Shown: piece by piece, positions 54,757 through 63,284 of the stretch
Layout of the letters: the number at the start of each line of letters is the position of its first letter
Numbering within the stretch: the stretch's first letter is position 1
Origin: Nitrobacter sp051535215
Lineage (GTDB): Bacteria > Pseudomonadota > Alphaproteobacteria > Rhizobiales > Xanthobacteraceae
DNA length: 64,000 bases
Direction: 5' to 3'
NCBI RefSeq assembly: GCF_051535215.1
Contig: NZ_JBPPLY010000005.1
Span: 62,001-126,000 of the forward strand
The notes under the pieces: model-generated
Database searches by the model: none
What the model saw: the letters and a program-made list of their open reading frames with translations, nothing else
What the model was told of the DNA's origin: nothing
Translations under genes and position numbers: made by a program

Positions 54757-55170
54757 CTATTTTCGCCGCCGGCGCTGCTGGCCAAGGCCCATGTTTTTGG
54801 CGAGTTGAGACCGCGTGACTGCATAATTCGGCGCGACCATGGGATAGTCCGCCGGAAGCTTCCATTTGTCCCGGTACTGCTCGGGGCTCATGTTGTACTG
54901 CGTCCGCAGATGGCGCTTGAGCGATTTGAAACGTTTGCCGTCCTCCAGACAGATCAGATAGTCCGCCGTCATCGATTTCTTGACCGGTACGGCAGGCTTG
55001 GTCGGTTCTGCCGGCGATTCGCCCCGGCCGGCGGACACCCGCATCAGCGCGGCATACACCTGGCTGATGAGCGCGGGAATTTCCGATGCCGGCGTCGTGT
55101 TGTTGCTGACATAGGCCGATACGATCTCCGCCGTGAGGTCGAGAAAGCTCTTGCCCGCAGGGTCGCTCAT
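54757..55170 (-). CDS. MucR/Ros-family transcriptional regulator
   Basis: A 137-residue regulator. After an N-terminal helical domain (DLTAEIVSAYVSNN, oligomerisation), the zinc-finger-like region 74-103 reads CLEDGKRFKSLKRHLRTQYNMSPEQYRDKW, followed by PADYPMVAPNYAVTRSQLAKNMGLG and a basic RRRRK end. Cys74, Asp77 and His87 fill three metal positions; the fourth (a His in Ros) is Gln/Tyr here. MucR proteins repress surface polysaccharide, motility and cell-cycle genes in rhizobia and Brucella. Confidence 0.93.
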   Translation of the reverse strand: MSDPAGKSFLDLTAEIVSAYVSNNTTPASEIPALISQVYAALMRVSAGRGESPAEPTKPAVPVKKSMTADYLICLEDGKRFKSLKRHLRTQYNMSPEQYRDKWKLPADYPMVAPNYAVTRSQLAKNMGLGQQRRRRK

Positions 55171-55255
55171 GATCTCAGTCTTCCGGATCGTGAAGCAGCA
55201 TCGATACGCTCAGGCCATGGTCGGATTCAACAGACTGTGCCTTATCCTTTCGATT

Positions 55256-55322
55256 GAGCATGATCTTATCCGGACACCGGTTTCCACTTTGCGCGGGCGC
55301 GGCTTCGGGCCGGGAGCATGCC
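55256..55322. repeat. REP-like element
   Basis: GAGCATGATCTTATCCGG, ACCGGTTTCCACTTT and a closing GGAGCATGCCC form an imperfect palindromic element between mucR and the next gene. It shares the GATC-ended, CCGGTTTCCACTTT-type pattern with the elements at 21538 and 58244. Confidence 0.6.
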
Positions 55323-55405
55323 CTACGATCAGAATCTGCCTTTAAATGATAAGTATGAGCGGATTGCCGCCGGCATGACAAGAACGCCGCGCAAGCGCGC
55401 GAAAT

Positions 55406-56287
55406 TTATTTCGGGGATGACCGAGGGGGCCCGTTGTCGAGATGGGCGCGCAGTTGATCGATCGACGCAAATCGCATCATGCCCTCCGGCATTTGCGCCT
55501 CGATCGTGCCATCGGAATAGAGCGAATAGGCCATTCCGTCGACGACGCCGGATCTCAGCACCGTGACCGGGACAGTGTTCTGGCTCTGAAGGGCGCCCGG
55601 ACGATCGGCATGCGTACCCATGGACGAAGCCGGCGACGGCACGTTGCCCGGCTCCGGCCGCGACCGATCTGACCGCGCCCAGGCATCGTCGAATGACACG
55701 GGCGAGACCTCGGAATCCGGAGCGGGTGACACAGGCGGAGACAGGCCGACCGGATCGGAGCGTTTCACCATCGCACGCTCGCGGTCCCTTCTCATCGAGG
55801 ACTCGAACAGGAGGTTGCGGCGAGGCTTCGATGGCGGGGACGTATCAAAAGATTCGCGCTCCGGCGCAGCGATTTCCGGGGCGGCAGCGGCCGCAATCCG
55901 ATCGCGAGTAGGCATGTCCGCTTGCCAGCGTACCGAATGAACGGAGGACGTGACTTGCGGATCGCTTTCCGCGCCCGGCTCGCCATGATCCGCATCCCAC
56001 GGCGGCGGTGGTTCATCCCTGACGCTCCTGCCCGGCAAAATCGGCCCGCGAAGATCGGGAATGCCGCGATCAGCTGCCATCACTCCGGAGCGCAGCCGGT
56101 CCGCCGCTCCCCGCACCTCGCGGATAACAAGCGAAAGGCCGATCATGATCAGGCCGGTGCAGGACGTCACCGTGCCTGACAAGATCAGTGTATTGCCGAA
56201 GGAGAACTCCTTGACAGGGAGTCCGAAGGCGGCGGCCACCAGACCGGCCACGAACACGCCGATCCCTCCGACCAGAAGCATTCTCAT
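55406..56287 (-). CDS. hypothetical membrane protein with a Pro/Ser-rich domain
   Basis: A 293-residue protein. Two N-terminal membrane helices (about 4-24 and 34-54) are followed by a long disordered Pro/Ser/Asp/Arg-rich region (62-235), then a short folded end (DGMAYSLYSDGTIEAQMPEGMMRFASIDQLRAHL). The last part recurs in related unknown proteins from this bacterial group. Function is unknown. ATG 56287 is chosen because the hydrophobic N-terminus begins there. Confidence 0.72.
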   Translation of the reverse strand: MRMLLVGGIGVFVAGLVAAAFGLPVKEFSFGNTLILSGTVTSCTGLIMIGLSLVIREVRGAADRLRSGVMAADRGIPDLRGPILPGRSVRDEPPPPWDADHGEPGAESDPQVTSSVHSVRWQADMPTRDRIAAAAAPEIAAPERESFDTSPPSKPRRNLLFESSMRRDRERAMVKRSDPVGLSPPVSPAPDSEVSPVSFDDAWARSDRSRPEPGNVPSPASSMGTHADRPGALQSQNTVPVTVLRSGVVDGMAYSLYSDGTIEAQMPEGMMRFASIDQLRAHLDNGPPRSSPK

Positions 56288-56393
56288 TCGTAAGCTCCGC
56301 CACTAATGGTTCGGTTCCAACATTCGCATCCCGTTCCGGCAGGTTCTTTTTGCGAGTGTCAGAACCATGGACCACTAGCAATTATAGTTCCTG

Positions 56394-56463
56394 GTGGAGT
56401 TTGAATTTGACATTCACCTGCAGCAGGTTGCTGCAAGGTGAATAGCGAATGACACACCCTCCA
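56394..56463. repeat. palindromic intergenic element
   Basis: The outer ends GTGGAG and CTCCAC and an inner ATTCACCTGCAGCA...TGCTGCAAGGTGAAT form a long imperfect hairpin of about 70 bp. It resembles the 71-bp repeats at 41917 and 44955 in size and symmetry but not in sequence. Confidence 0.65.
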
Positions 56464-56756
56464 CTAGCGCATAGACCGCACAGCGGATACCGGTTCTGCG
56501 CTCGGAAAGCAGCGCAAGCCGCAGCAAACTCCGAACCACCACGCGAGCGCCACAAAACGTCCCGCCGGGACGATAGCGGCATGGGATGCGCCTCGCCAGT
56601 CGCCAATTCGTCGCCGGCAACGGGCGCGAGATATGGCGGCGAACAGACCGTCAGCGGCAAAGATATGGCTGGCCGACAAGGATCACAACTCGTCAGGGCT
56701 TGCCGGATCATGGAATTGATGTAGGCTCACATCATCACCCCTCTGCACATCCCTTC

Positions 56757-56785
56757 AAACGCCGTCCAATCCCGGGCGGCGTTTT
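56757..56785. terminator. bidirectional terminator hairpin
   Basis: AAACGCCG, an inner loop, CGGCGTTTT. The stem is flanked by A and T runs on both sides, so it can end the minus-strand M20 dipeptidase transcript as well as any plus-strand transcript. Confidence 0.75.
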
Positions 56786-56821
56786 CACGTGCACATTTTT
56801 CACGTGCGCATAAGGATCGCT

Positions 56822-58228
56822 TCAGCGCGGCGCTTCGGCCAGCGCCGCAAGAATCCGCGCCCATGAGCGGATCCCCTTGTGAAAACTCTTCAGGTCGTAT
56901 TTTTCGTTCGGCGAATGGATGTTGTCGTCCTCCAGGCCGAAGCCGACCAGCACGGTGTCGAGCCCCAGCGTCTTCTTGAAATCGGCAACGATCGGAATCG
57001 ACGCGCCGCAGCCAATCAGCAACGCCTCCCTGTTCCATTCGTCGGTTAACGCACGCTTCGCGGCGGCCAGCGGCTTCATGTTCCAGTCGAGCGCGATCGC
57101 GGGCGCGCCGGCGTGGTCCAGAAATTCGGCCGAGCAGTCCGCCGGCACGCGCTCTTTCACGAAGGCGCGGAAGGCGTCGCGTATCTTTTCGGGGTCCTGA
57201 CCTTCGACGAGGCGGAACGAGACCTTCGCCGACGCCTGAGCCGGGATCACCGTCTTGGAGCCCTCGCCGGTGTAGCCGCCGACGATCCCGTTGATGTCGC
57301 AGGTCGGCCGCGACAAGAGCTGCTCGATCAGCAGACGGTCCTTTTCTCCCGCGGGGATCGAGAGGCCGATGGGCTTCAGCATCCTGTCCGGCGTCAGATC
57401 GAGTTTCGCCCATTGCGCGCGGATGTCGTCCGGCAGGTCCTTCACGCCATCGTAGAAGCCGGGAAGCGTGATGCGGCCGTTGTCGTCATGGAGACCGCCG
57501 AGAATCCGGGTCAGCACCCGGATCGGGTTTTGCGCGCCGCCGCCGAAAAGGCCGGAATGCAGGTCGCGGTTCGCGGCCTTGATGATCACTTCCTCATAGA
57601 CCAGTCCGCGCAGCGAGGTGGTGATCGCCGGGGTGTCCGGATCCCACATGCCGGTATCGCACACCAGGGCGAAGTCCGCGGCAAGATCGCTCTTGTTCTG
57701 TTCGAGGAATGGTCCGAAGTTTTTTGATCCCACCTCCTCCTCGCCCTCGATCAGCATCGTCACGTCGAGCGGCAGCGAACCCGCGACCGACATCCAGGCG
57801 CGGCAGGCCTCGACGAACGTCATCAACTGGCCCTTGTCGTCTTCCGCGCCGCGCGCCACGATGATCTTGCGGCCATCGGCATGGTTCGTCACCGCCGGTT
57901 CGAACGGCGGCCGATGCCACAAATTCAGCGGATCGACCGGCTGGACGTCGTAGTGGCCATAGAACAGGACGTGCGGACGCGAGCCGGTGTTGCCGTTGCT
58001 TTTGGCGACGATCGCCGGATGCCCCGCCGTCGGACGAACCTCGGCATCGAATTTCAGCGCCGCGATATCCTTGGCAAGATGATCGGCCGCCGCCTTGCAA
58101 TCGCTTGCAAACGCCGGATCGGCGGAGATCGATTTGATGCGCAGCAGCGCGAACAGCCGCTCCAGGCTGTTGTCGAAATCTGCGTCGATGTGGTCGAGGA
58201 CCGTCTGCAGTTGCGATGTGCCGGACAT
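56822..58228 (-). CDS. M20-family metallo-dipeptidase
   Basis: A 468-residue zinc-dependent peptidase of the ArgE/DapE/CNDP group. Family motifs include the metal His in LFYGHYDVQPVDPL, the bridging Asp in GAEDDKGQ, the catalytic Glu in MLIEGEEEVGS, and a C-terminal DDNIHSPNEKY. The catalytic and dimerisation domains are both present, so it is probably active on dipeptides or N-acyl amino acids. The ATG at 58228 is normal. It is a single gene preceded by two REP-like elements. Confidence 0.93.
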   Translation of the reverse strand: MSGTSQLQTVLDHIDADFDNSLERLFALLRIKSISADPAFASDCKAAADHLAKDIAALKFDAEVRPTAGHPAIVAKSNGNTGSRPHVLFYGHYDVQPVDPLNLWHRPPFEPAVTNHADGRKIIVARGAEDDKGQLMTFVEACRAWMSVAGSLPLDVTMLIEGEEEVGSKNFGPFLEQNKSDLAADFALVCDTGMWDPDTPAITTSLRGLVYEEVIIKAANRDLHSGLFGGGAQNPIRVLTRILGGLHDDNGRITLPGFYDGVKDLPDDIRAQWAKLDLTPDRMLKPIGLSIPAGEKDRLLIEQLLSRPTCDINGIVGGYTGEGSKTVIPAQASAKVSFRLVEGQDPEKIRDAFRAFVKERVPADCSAEFLDHAGAPAIALDWNMKPLAAAKRALTDEWNREALLIGCGASIPIVADFKKTLGLDTVLVGFGLEDDNIHSPNEKYDLKSFHKGIRSWARILAALAEAPR

Positions 58229-58243
58229 TTTGTTTTCCTTTAG

Positions 58244-58291
58244 CGCGTATTCCGCAAAAGTGGATACCGGTTTTGCGATCAGAATACGCGC
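58244..58291. repeat. REP-like element, copy A
   Basis: GCGCGTATTC...CGCAAAAGTGGATACCGG...GAATACGCGC. The terminal arms are a perfect 10-bp inverted repeat. Adjacent to a second element 15 bp away, upstream of the M20 peptidase. Confidence 0.75.
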
Positions 58292-58305
58292 AGCTTATTA
58301 ATAGA

Positions 58306-58353
58306 GAGCATTTTCTTACGGCTAACCGGATTCCACTTAACCGGAAAATGCTC
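58306..58353. repeat. REP-like element, copy B
   Basis: GAGCATTTTC and GAAAATGCTC form a perfect 10-bp inverted repeat around ACCGGATTCCACTTAACCGG. With the element at 58244 it makes a pair in the short gap between the glycosyltransferase and the peptidase. Confidence 0.75.
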
Positions 58354-58376
58354 TTGGTTGCGGGTCGGACAAGTTC

Positions 58377-59672
58377 TCAAAATTTTTCCGACGGCACGAG
58401 CGAACGCGGATCGTTCGCCGGTAACGGACGACGGATGTGCCACGCCAAGGCCGCGATCAGAACAAACGTCGCAGCGAGGTTGTTTCCGAGAGCCTGAAGA
58501 ATTTTCGGAAAAAACGGCAGCGACAGCCCCATCAGCGCAAACGACAGTCCGAGCGCCGCGCCGGATATCGCCCGCGCCTTCGGTCGGGGATCGAACGCGG
58601 CACGATGCAACAACACCGTCAGTGGAAAGAACAGCCACAGGAAGTAATACTGACGTGCCAGGGGCGATGCGATCGTCATCAGACAGAACAGGATTCCGAC
58701 TTCCTCGGCGGCCGACCTCGACGTCATCTTCGAGCGCGCCGGAATGATGGCGATGAAGCCCAGCCCGAGCGCGGCAAAGACGACCAGCACGATCCCGTTC
58801 GCCGTTTTGTAACCGAGATCGGCGACGTTCATGTACTGCGCCGGTTTGGCCGGATCGATCTGGTTGTAATTCACGGGGCGCACCAGGCGATGCGTGACGG
58901 CGATGATCGACTGGTTCACCCATGACCAGTTCTGGGCATCGCGCTGCCCGAACCCCTGCTCCGAATTCGTCCCCACCATGCCGCGATACCATGTGGTGAG
59001 TTCGGAAACGTTGCGCTCGAAACCGCGGATCGGAGCCGGCACCAGAAACAGGAAAATACCGAGGCATGCGACCATGCTGGTCGCGCTGGCCCAGCGGCGG
59101 CGCCACAACAGGTAAGGCAGCACGGCGACCGGAAAGACCTTGATGGCCGCCGCGAGCGCGAACATGCCTCCAGACAGCCATGCGCGCTCCTGCCAGAGCC
59201 AGTGGAAGCCGAGCAGCATCATGGCGAGAAGAACCAGGTTGGGCTGGCCGAGATCGAACATGTCGAAGACAAAGGTGATCGTCACGATGCCCGGCAGGGC
59301 CTCAAGCCACGGAGCAGGTGTTCTGCCCGATCCGGTCATCGCATTGGAAAGCTGCGCCGTCATCCACCATGCGGCGGCATTGAGGAGACACAGGCCGAGA
59401 TACAGCGGGATTTTTCCGAACCAGCTCGGTATGGCGAGCAGGATCGCCGACAACGGCGGATACAGGAAGGCAAAACCCTCGCTCGACCCCTTCGGATACA
59501 GATCGCCGCCCTGGAGAACCTGCTGTCCGGCCCAGTACCACAGCGGATAGTCCTTGGTCTTGCCGTGCCCCCAGATCTCGGGCGCCAGAACGTCGGCCGT
59601 CAGCAGGATGCAGGCCGCAAGAAACAGGACATCCAGTGGACGCCGGAGCGATGGCCATCTCAACACGGGCAT
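58377..59672 (-). CDS. GT87-type membrane glycosyltransferase (DUF2029 family)
   Basis: A 431-residue polytopic protein with about ten membrane helices and a first periplasmic loop containing DYPLWYWAGQQVLQGGDLYP, the region that in GT87 members holds the acidic catalytic residue, followed by FLYPPLSAILLAIP. GT87 enzymes use polyprenyl-phosphate mannose or similar donors to modify envelope lipids or glycans. The donor here is unknown. ATG 59672 precedes the first helix by about 12 residues. No partner glycosyltransferase adjoins it. Confidence 0.88.
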   Translation of the reverse strand: MPVLRWPSLRRPLDVLFLAACILLTADVLAPEIWGHGKTKDYPLWYWAGQQVLQGGDLYPKGSSEGFAFLYPPLSAILLAIPSWFGKIPLYLGLCLLNAAAWWMTAQLSNAMTGSGRTPAPWLEALPGIVTITFVFDMFDLGQPNLVLLAMMLLGFHWLWQERAWLSGGMFALAAAIKVFPVAVLPYLLWRRRWASATSMVACLGIFLFLVPAPIRGFERNVSELTTWYRGMVGTNSEQGFGQRDAQNWSWVNQSIIAVTHRLVRPVNYNQIDPAKPAQYMNVADLGYKTANGIVLVVFAALGLGFIAIIPARSKMTSRSAAEEVGILFCLMTIASPLARQYYFLWLFFPLTVLLHRAAFDPRPKARAISGAALGLSFALMGLSLPFFPKILQALGNNLAATFVLIAALAWHIRRPLPANDPRSLVPSEKF

Positions 59673-59790
59673 TTTCCATTATCGGCGCGGCGGCATCGCC
59701 GGCCCGCCCTGCGTTACCAGAAGCCGCTCTGGCTGCAAATTCCCCGTCACCATTGCGCCGTGCCGAAGCGGAACAGCCGCTCGGCGCGTG

Positions 59791-61359
59791 CTATCGCCGC
59801 AGCAGTCCTCCGAGCGCGCCGCGCACCAGCGCGCGGCCGACCGATCCTCCGAGCGAGCCGCCGACCGATTTGCCGAGATCGGAGACGATTCCTCCCACCA
59901 CCTTGTTGGTGACGGTGCGCGTGACGCTGCGCGCGACCACCTGTCCCGTCGAGAGTTTGCCGCGCGGCGTGTTGGTACCGAACACGGTGCCGACGATCGA
60001 TCCGATCTGGCCGAGAATTCCGCCTTCCGCCGGTGCATCGGCGGTCGCCGCGGTGCCGGCGACCCGCTTCTGGAGCACCTCGTAAGCGGATTCGGAGTCG
60101 ATCGCGGTGTCGTACTTCCCCTTCACCGGACTGTTAGCCATGATGGCCTTGCGCTCTTCGGGGGTGATCGTGCCAATCCGCGCCGACGGCGGTCGCACCA
60201 TCACACGCTCGACCACGGCCGGCGTACCGTTGCCTTCCAGGAATGATACCAACGCCTCGCCCTTGCCGAGCTCGGTGATGACCTGCGCCGTGTTCAGCTT
60301 CGGATTGGGCCGGAACGTCTGCGCGGCGGCCGCGACCGCCTTCTGGTCGCGCGGCGTAAATGCGCGCAACGCATGTTGCACCCGGTTGCCGAGCTGGGCC
60401 AGCACCTTGTCCGGAACGTCGATCGGATTCTGGGTGACGAAATAGACCCCGACGCCCTTGGAGCGGATCAGGCGCACCACCTGCTCGATCTTGTCCATCA
60501 GCGCCTTGGGCGCGTCGTTGAACAGGAGGTGGGCTTCGTCGAAAAAGAACACGAGCTTCGGCTTCGGCGGGTCACCGACCTCAGGCAGATGTTCGAACAG
60601 CTCCGATAACATCCACAGCAGGAACGTCGCATAGAGTTTCGGGCTTTGCATCAGCTTGTCGGCGACGAGGATGTTGATCATCCCCCGGCCGTCCCGATCA
60701 GTCCGCATGAAATCGTCCAACGACAGCGCGGGCTCGCCGAAAAACTTGTCGCCGCCCTGGTTTTCCAGCACCAGAAGCTGGCGCTGGATGGTTCCGACGG
60801 TCTGTTTCGAAACGTTGCCGTACTGCGTCGTGAGATCAGCCGCATGTTCGGCGATGAAGGACAGGATGGCCCGCAGGTCCTTCATGTCGAGTAGCAGCAG
60901 CCCCTGTTCATCCGCCACCCTGAAAGCGACGTTGAGCACGCCCTCCTGCACGTCGTTCAGATCCATCATGCGGGACAGCAGCAGCGGTCCCATTTCCGAG
61001 ACGGTCGCGCGCACCGGATGGCCCTGCTCGCCGAAAACGTCCCAGAAAATGGTCGAGAATTGATCGGGCTGGAAAGTCAGCCCCATGTCCTTGGCGCGCT
61101 TGAGGATGAAGTCTTTGGCCTCGCCGGGTTCGGAGATGCCGGACAGGTCGCCTTTGATGTCGGCTGCGAAGACCGGCACGCCGGCGCGAGAAAATCCTTC
61201 CGCCATGACCTGGAGCGATACGGTTTTTCCGGTTCCCGTGGCGCCGGTGACAAGACCGTGTCGATTGGCGAGGCCCAGCGTCAGCCATGCCGGCTGCTCG
61301 CCTTTGCCGATGAAAATGCTGTGATCGGTATCGCCGATCCCGGTCGCGGTTTCCGCCAT
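59791..61359 (-). CDS. HerA-like ATPase (DUF853)
   Basis: A 522-residue ATPase of the HerA/FtsK superfamily with a DUF853 layout. Walker A GATGTGKT is at 39-46, followed by ADIKGDLSGI, and Walker B LVFFFDEAHLLF lies at about 268-279. The C-terminal 90 residues are Gly/Ala/Val-rich (VGGIVSDLGKSVGGSLGGSVGRAL) and may be disordered. HerA-type enzymes are DNA-translocating motors; DUF853 proteins are chromosomally conserved but their function is not settled. It is a single gene by spacing. Confidence 0.92.
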   Translation of the reverse strand: MAETATGIGDTDHSIFIGKGEQPAWLTLGLANRHGLVTGATGTGKTVSLQVMAEGFSRAGVPVFAADIKGDLSGISEPGEAKDFILKRAKDMGLTFQPDQFSTIFWDVFGEQGHPVRATVSEMGPLLLSRMMDLNDVQEGVLNVAFRVADEQGLLLLDMKDLRAILSFIAEHAADLTTQYGNVSKQTVGTIQRQLLVLENQGGDKFFGEPALSLDDFMRTDRDGRGMINILVADKLMQSPKLYATFLLWMLSELFEHLPEVGDPPKPKLVFFFDEAHLLFNDAPKALMDKIEQVVRLIRSKGVGVYFVTQNPIDVPDKVLAQLGNRVQHALRAFTPRDQKAVAAAAQTFRPNPKLNTAQVITELGKGEALVSFLEGNGTPAVVERVMVRPPSARIGTITPEERKAIMANSPVKGKYDTAIDSESAYEVLQKRVAGTAATADAPAEGGILGQIGSIVGTVFGTNTPRGKLSTGQVVARSVTRTVTNKVVGGIVSDLGKSVGGSLGGSVGRALVRGALGGLLRR

Positions 61360-61692
61360 GATCGCCTCTTCGTGATCGCGTCGTGAAGCAGTCTTATTCT
61401 ACTTCATGTTTTGTACTGAATGAAACCGGCGAACGGCCGCACGACGCTTAAAATCAGCACACTAAACCAACGCGGACCAAGTCGTAGCTGTGTACCTCTC
61501 CTGCAATGACGCGCGAGCGTGACGTTTTGTGCAGGAATCGAGCATCCGGTCTTGCATCTCGGCAACACTCGTCACGCGATTGAAGCTCAATGGCGGATTG
61601 TTCGGCCTCGTCGCTTGTATTTCGCCTCGCAGGAGTAGCAAAATAAAATCATAAACAATGAGCCGGCGAGCAACCGGCGGAGGCGGGGTACC
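61360..61692. other. gene-free stretch
   Basis: This 333-bp stretch separates the HerA-like gene from a divergent small ORF. It has a short hairpin GCCGG...CCGGC (about 61661-61678) and a GGAGG ribosome-binding site for the ORF at 61693. No further feature is seen. Confidence 0.5.
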
Positions 61693-61914
61693 ATGAACGA
61701 ACTGGTCGAGCGGTGTGCCGCGAGAGCTGGCACCGATGCCGCTGTCGCGTGCGTAACCGTCGGTACGATTATGGACTTCCAGCGCAAGGAAGATCCGGCC
61801 GGCAAGGTTCGATCATTGAACGGTACGAAAACTGGCGCGAAAGATGTCGTCGAACAGGCGCTGTCGACACGTTGGGCCTTCGCCGATTCGCGTCAAGCGC
61901 CTTCGTATTGCTGA
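61693..61914 (+). pseudogene. short ORF resembling a truncated DUF2267-like protein
   Basis: A 73-residue frame. Residues 1-50 (MNELVERCAARAGTDAAVACVTVGTI...) resemble the N-terminal repeat of DUF2267-type proteins, which are about twice as long. From about residue 52 (VVEQALSTRWAF...) the resemblance ends and the frame stops 4 bp before the next gene. A GGAGG site precedes the ATG, so it may still be translated. I read it as a degraded or C-terminally replaced copy. Confidence 0.45.
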
Positions 61915-61918
61915 CGTC

Positions 61919-62326
61919 ATGACATATCCAATCTCCAAGCTCGAAGGTCTGAGCGCCGTCGACGCCAAGAAGCTGAGGTCCGTCGGCATCAGGACGACAG
62001 ATGCCTATCTGGAGGCGGCCAGTACCTCGAAAGGCCGCAAGGCGCTCGCCGCCAAGACCGGATTCAGCGAACAGCAATTGCTGGAATGGGCCAATCTCGC
62101 CGACTACATGCGCATCCCCGGAATGGGCAACGGCAAGACCAAGCTGCTGCGCGCAGCCGGCGTCACCACGGTGCGCGAACTGACACATCGCAACCCCGCC
62201 CGCCTGGCTCAGGCGATGAAGGACGTGAACACCAGGCGCAAGCTCGTCAGCGTATTGCCATCGGAAAAATCGATCGGCGATCTGATCGCGCAGGCCCGCA
62301 AGCTCCCGCTCAAGATCACCTATTGA
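61919..62326 (+). CDS. DUF4332 domain-containing protein
   Basis: A 135-residue helical protein with helix-hairpin-helix-like repeats: LEGLSAVDAKKLRSVGIRTT (8-27) and a second PGMGNGKTKLLRAAGVTTVREL block, the DUF4332 signature. HhH repeats suggest DNA or RNA contact. The ATG at 61919 is just after the small ORF. It is upstream of folP by 57 bp in the same direction, perhaps co-transcribed by chance of position. Confidence 0.88.
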   Translation: MTYPISKLEGLSAVDAKKLRSVGIRTTDAYLEAASTSKGRKALAAKTGFSEQQLLEWANLADYMRIPGMGNGKTKLLRAAGVTTVRELTHRNPARLAQAMKDVNTRRKLVSVLPSEKSIGDLIAQARKLPLKITY

Positions 62327-62383
62327 GCCCACCCCTTCCGCAAGGCCCGGCGTTTCGAACAGGCCTTTTCGCGCCTTGACACC

Positions 62384-63268
62384 ATGTCCGGGACCGCGCA
62401 AAGCCACCGCATGGCAGCGGCACATTCCATATTCAGCCCTGAAGCGGATGACACACGTCATCCACTGCTGCACAAATTGCTGTCGCGGCCGTACCCGGCC
62501 GTCATGGGAGTCCTCAATGTCACTCCCGACTCCTTCTCCGACGGCGGTCAATTCATCGCGCTGGATCGGGCGCTGGCGCAGGCGCGCCGCATGATCGCGG
62601 AAGGGGCCGACATCATCGATATCGGCGCGGAATCCACCCGTCCCTACGGCTCGCAACCGGTCTCGAGCGACGAAGAGATGCGGCGGCTGGAGCCGGTGCT
62701 GGCCGCCGTTGCCGCGCTTGGCACGCCGGTGTCCATCGACAGTATGAAATCCCAGGTCGTGACCTGGGCGTTTGAGAACGGGGCCGCCATCGCCAACGAC
62801 GTCTGGGGTCTGCAGCGCGATCCGGACATGGCGAGCGTGATCGCCGCGCACGATGCGCCCGTCATCGTCATGCACAACCGCGACAAACCCGACGCCACCC
62901 TCGACATCATGTGCGACATCGCGGCGTTCTTCGAACGATCGCTGGAGATCGCGGCAAAGGCCGGAATCCCCGCAAGCCACATCGTCCTCGATCCGGGCAT
63001 CGGCTTCGGCAAAACCCAGGAACAGAGCATGATCGCGCTGGCCCGGCTCGACGAACTGCGGACCTTTGGATTTCCGGTTCTGGTCGGCGCGTCGCGCAAG
63101 CGCTTCATCGACACGGTAGTGCCGTCGGAACCGAAGGAACGGCTCGGCGGTTCGCTCGCCGCGCATTTGATCGCGGCACGAGGCGGCGCCCAGATCATCC
63201 GCACGCACGACGTGGCGGATACGGTGCAGGCGCTGCGCGTCGCCCACGCCATCGAGGCCAGAAGGTAA
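62384..63268 (+). CDS. folP: dihydropteroate synthase
   Basis: A 294-residue TIM-barrel enzyme that joins p-aminobenzoate to hydroxymethyl-dihydropterin pyrophosphate, the step blocked by sulfonamides. GVLNVTPDSFSDGG (42-55), IDIGAESTRPYG and DPGIGFGKT, plus the C-terminal GASRKRFI, are all intact. The N-terminus has about 30 extra residues, so a later start is possible. folB begins 16 bp after its stop, and folK follows, making a folate operon. Confidence 0.96.
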   Translation: MSGTAQSHRMAAAHSIFSPEADDTRHPLLHKLLSRPYPAVMGVLNVTPDSFSDGGQFIALDRALAQARRMIAEGADIIDIGAESTRPYGSQPVSSDEEMRRLEPVLAAVAALGTPVSIDSMKSQVVTWAFENGAAIANDVWGLQRDPDMASVIAAHDAPVIVMHNRDKPDATLDIMCDIAAFFERSLEIAAKAGIPASHIVLDPGIGFGKTQEQSMIALARLDELRTFGFPVLVGASRKRFIDTVVPSEPKERLGGSLAAHLIAARGGAQIIRTHDVADTVQALRVAHAIEARR

Positions 63269-63284
63269 TCAGGGATCATCAACC

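Larger units (their letters stand above)
56288..56821. other. 534-bp gene-free stretch
   Basis: This holds the palindromic element 56394-56463 and the bidirectional terminator 56757-56785. A 91-codon open frame (56449-56724) is low-complexity in codons, matches no family and was not accepted. The middle part (about 56480-56740) may be remnant coding DNA, but no frame can be defended. Confidence 0.6.

Noticed and set aside
56449..56724. 91-codon plus-strand frame
   Set aside because: Composition is mixed, no family is recognised, and it runs into a palindromic element at its start.
61769..63247. 492-codon frame antisense to DUF4332 and folP
   Set aside because: It spans two genes on the other strand and has typical shadow composition.
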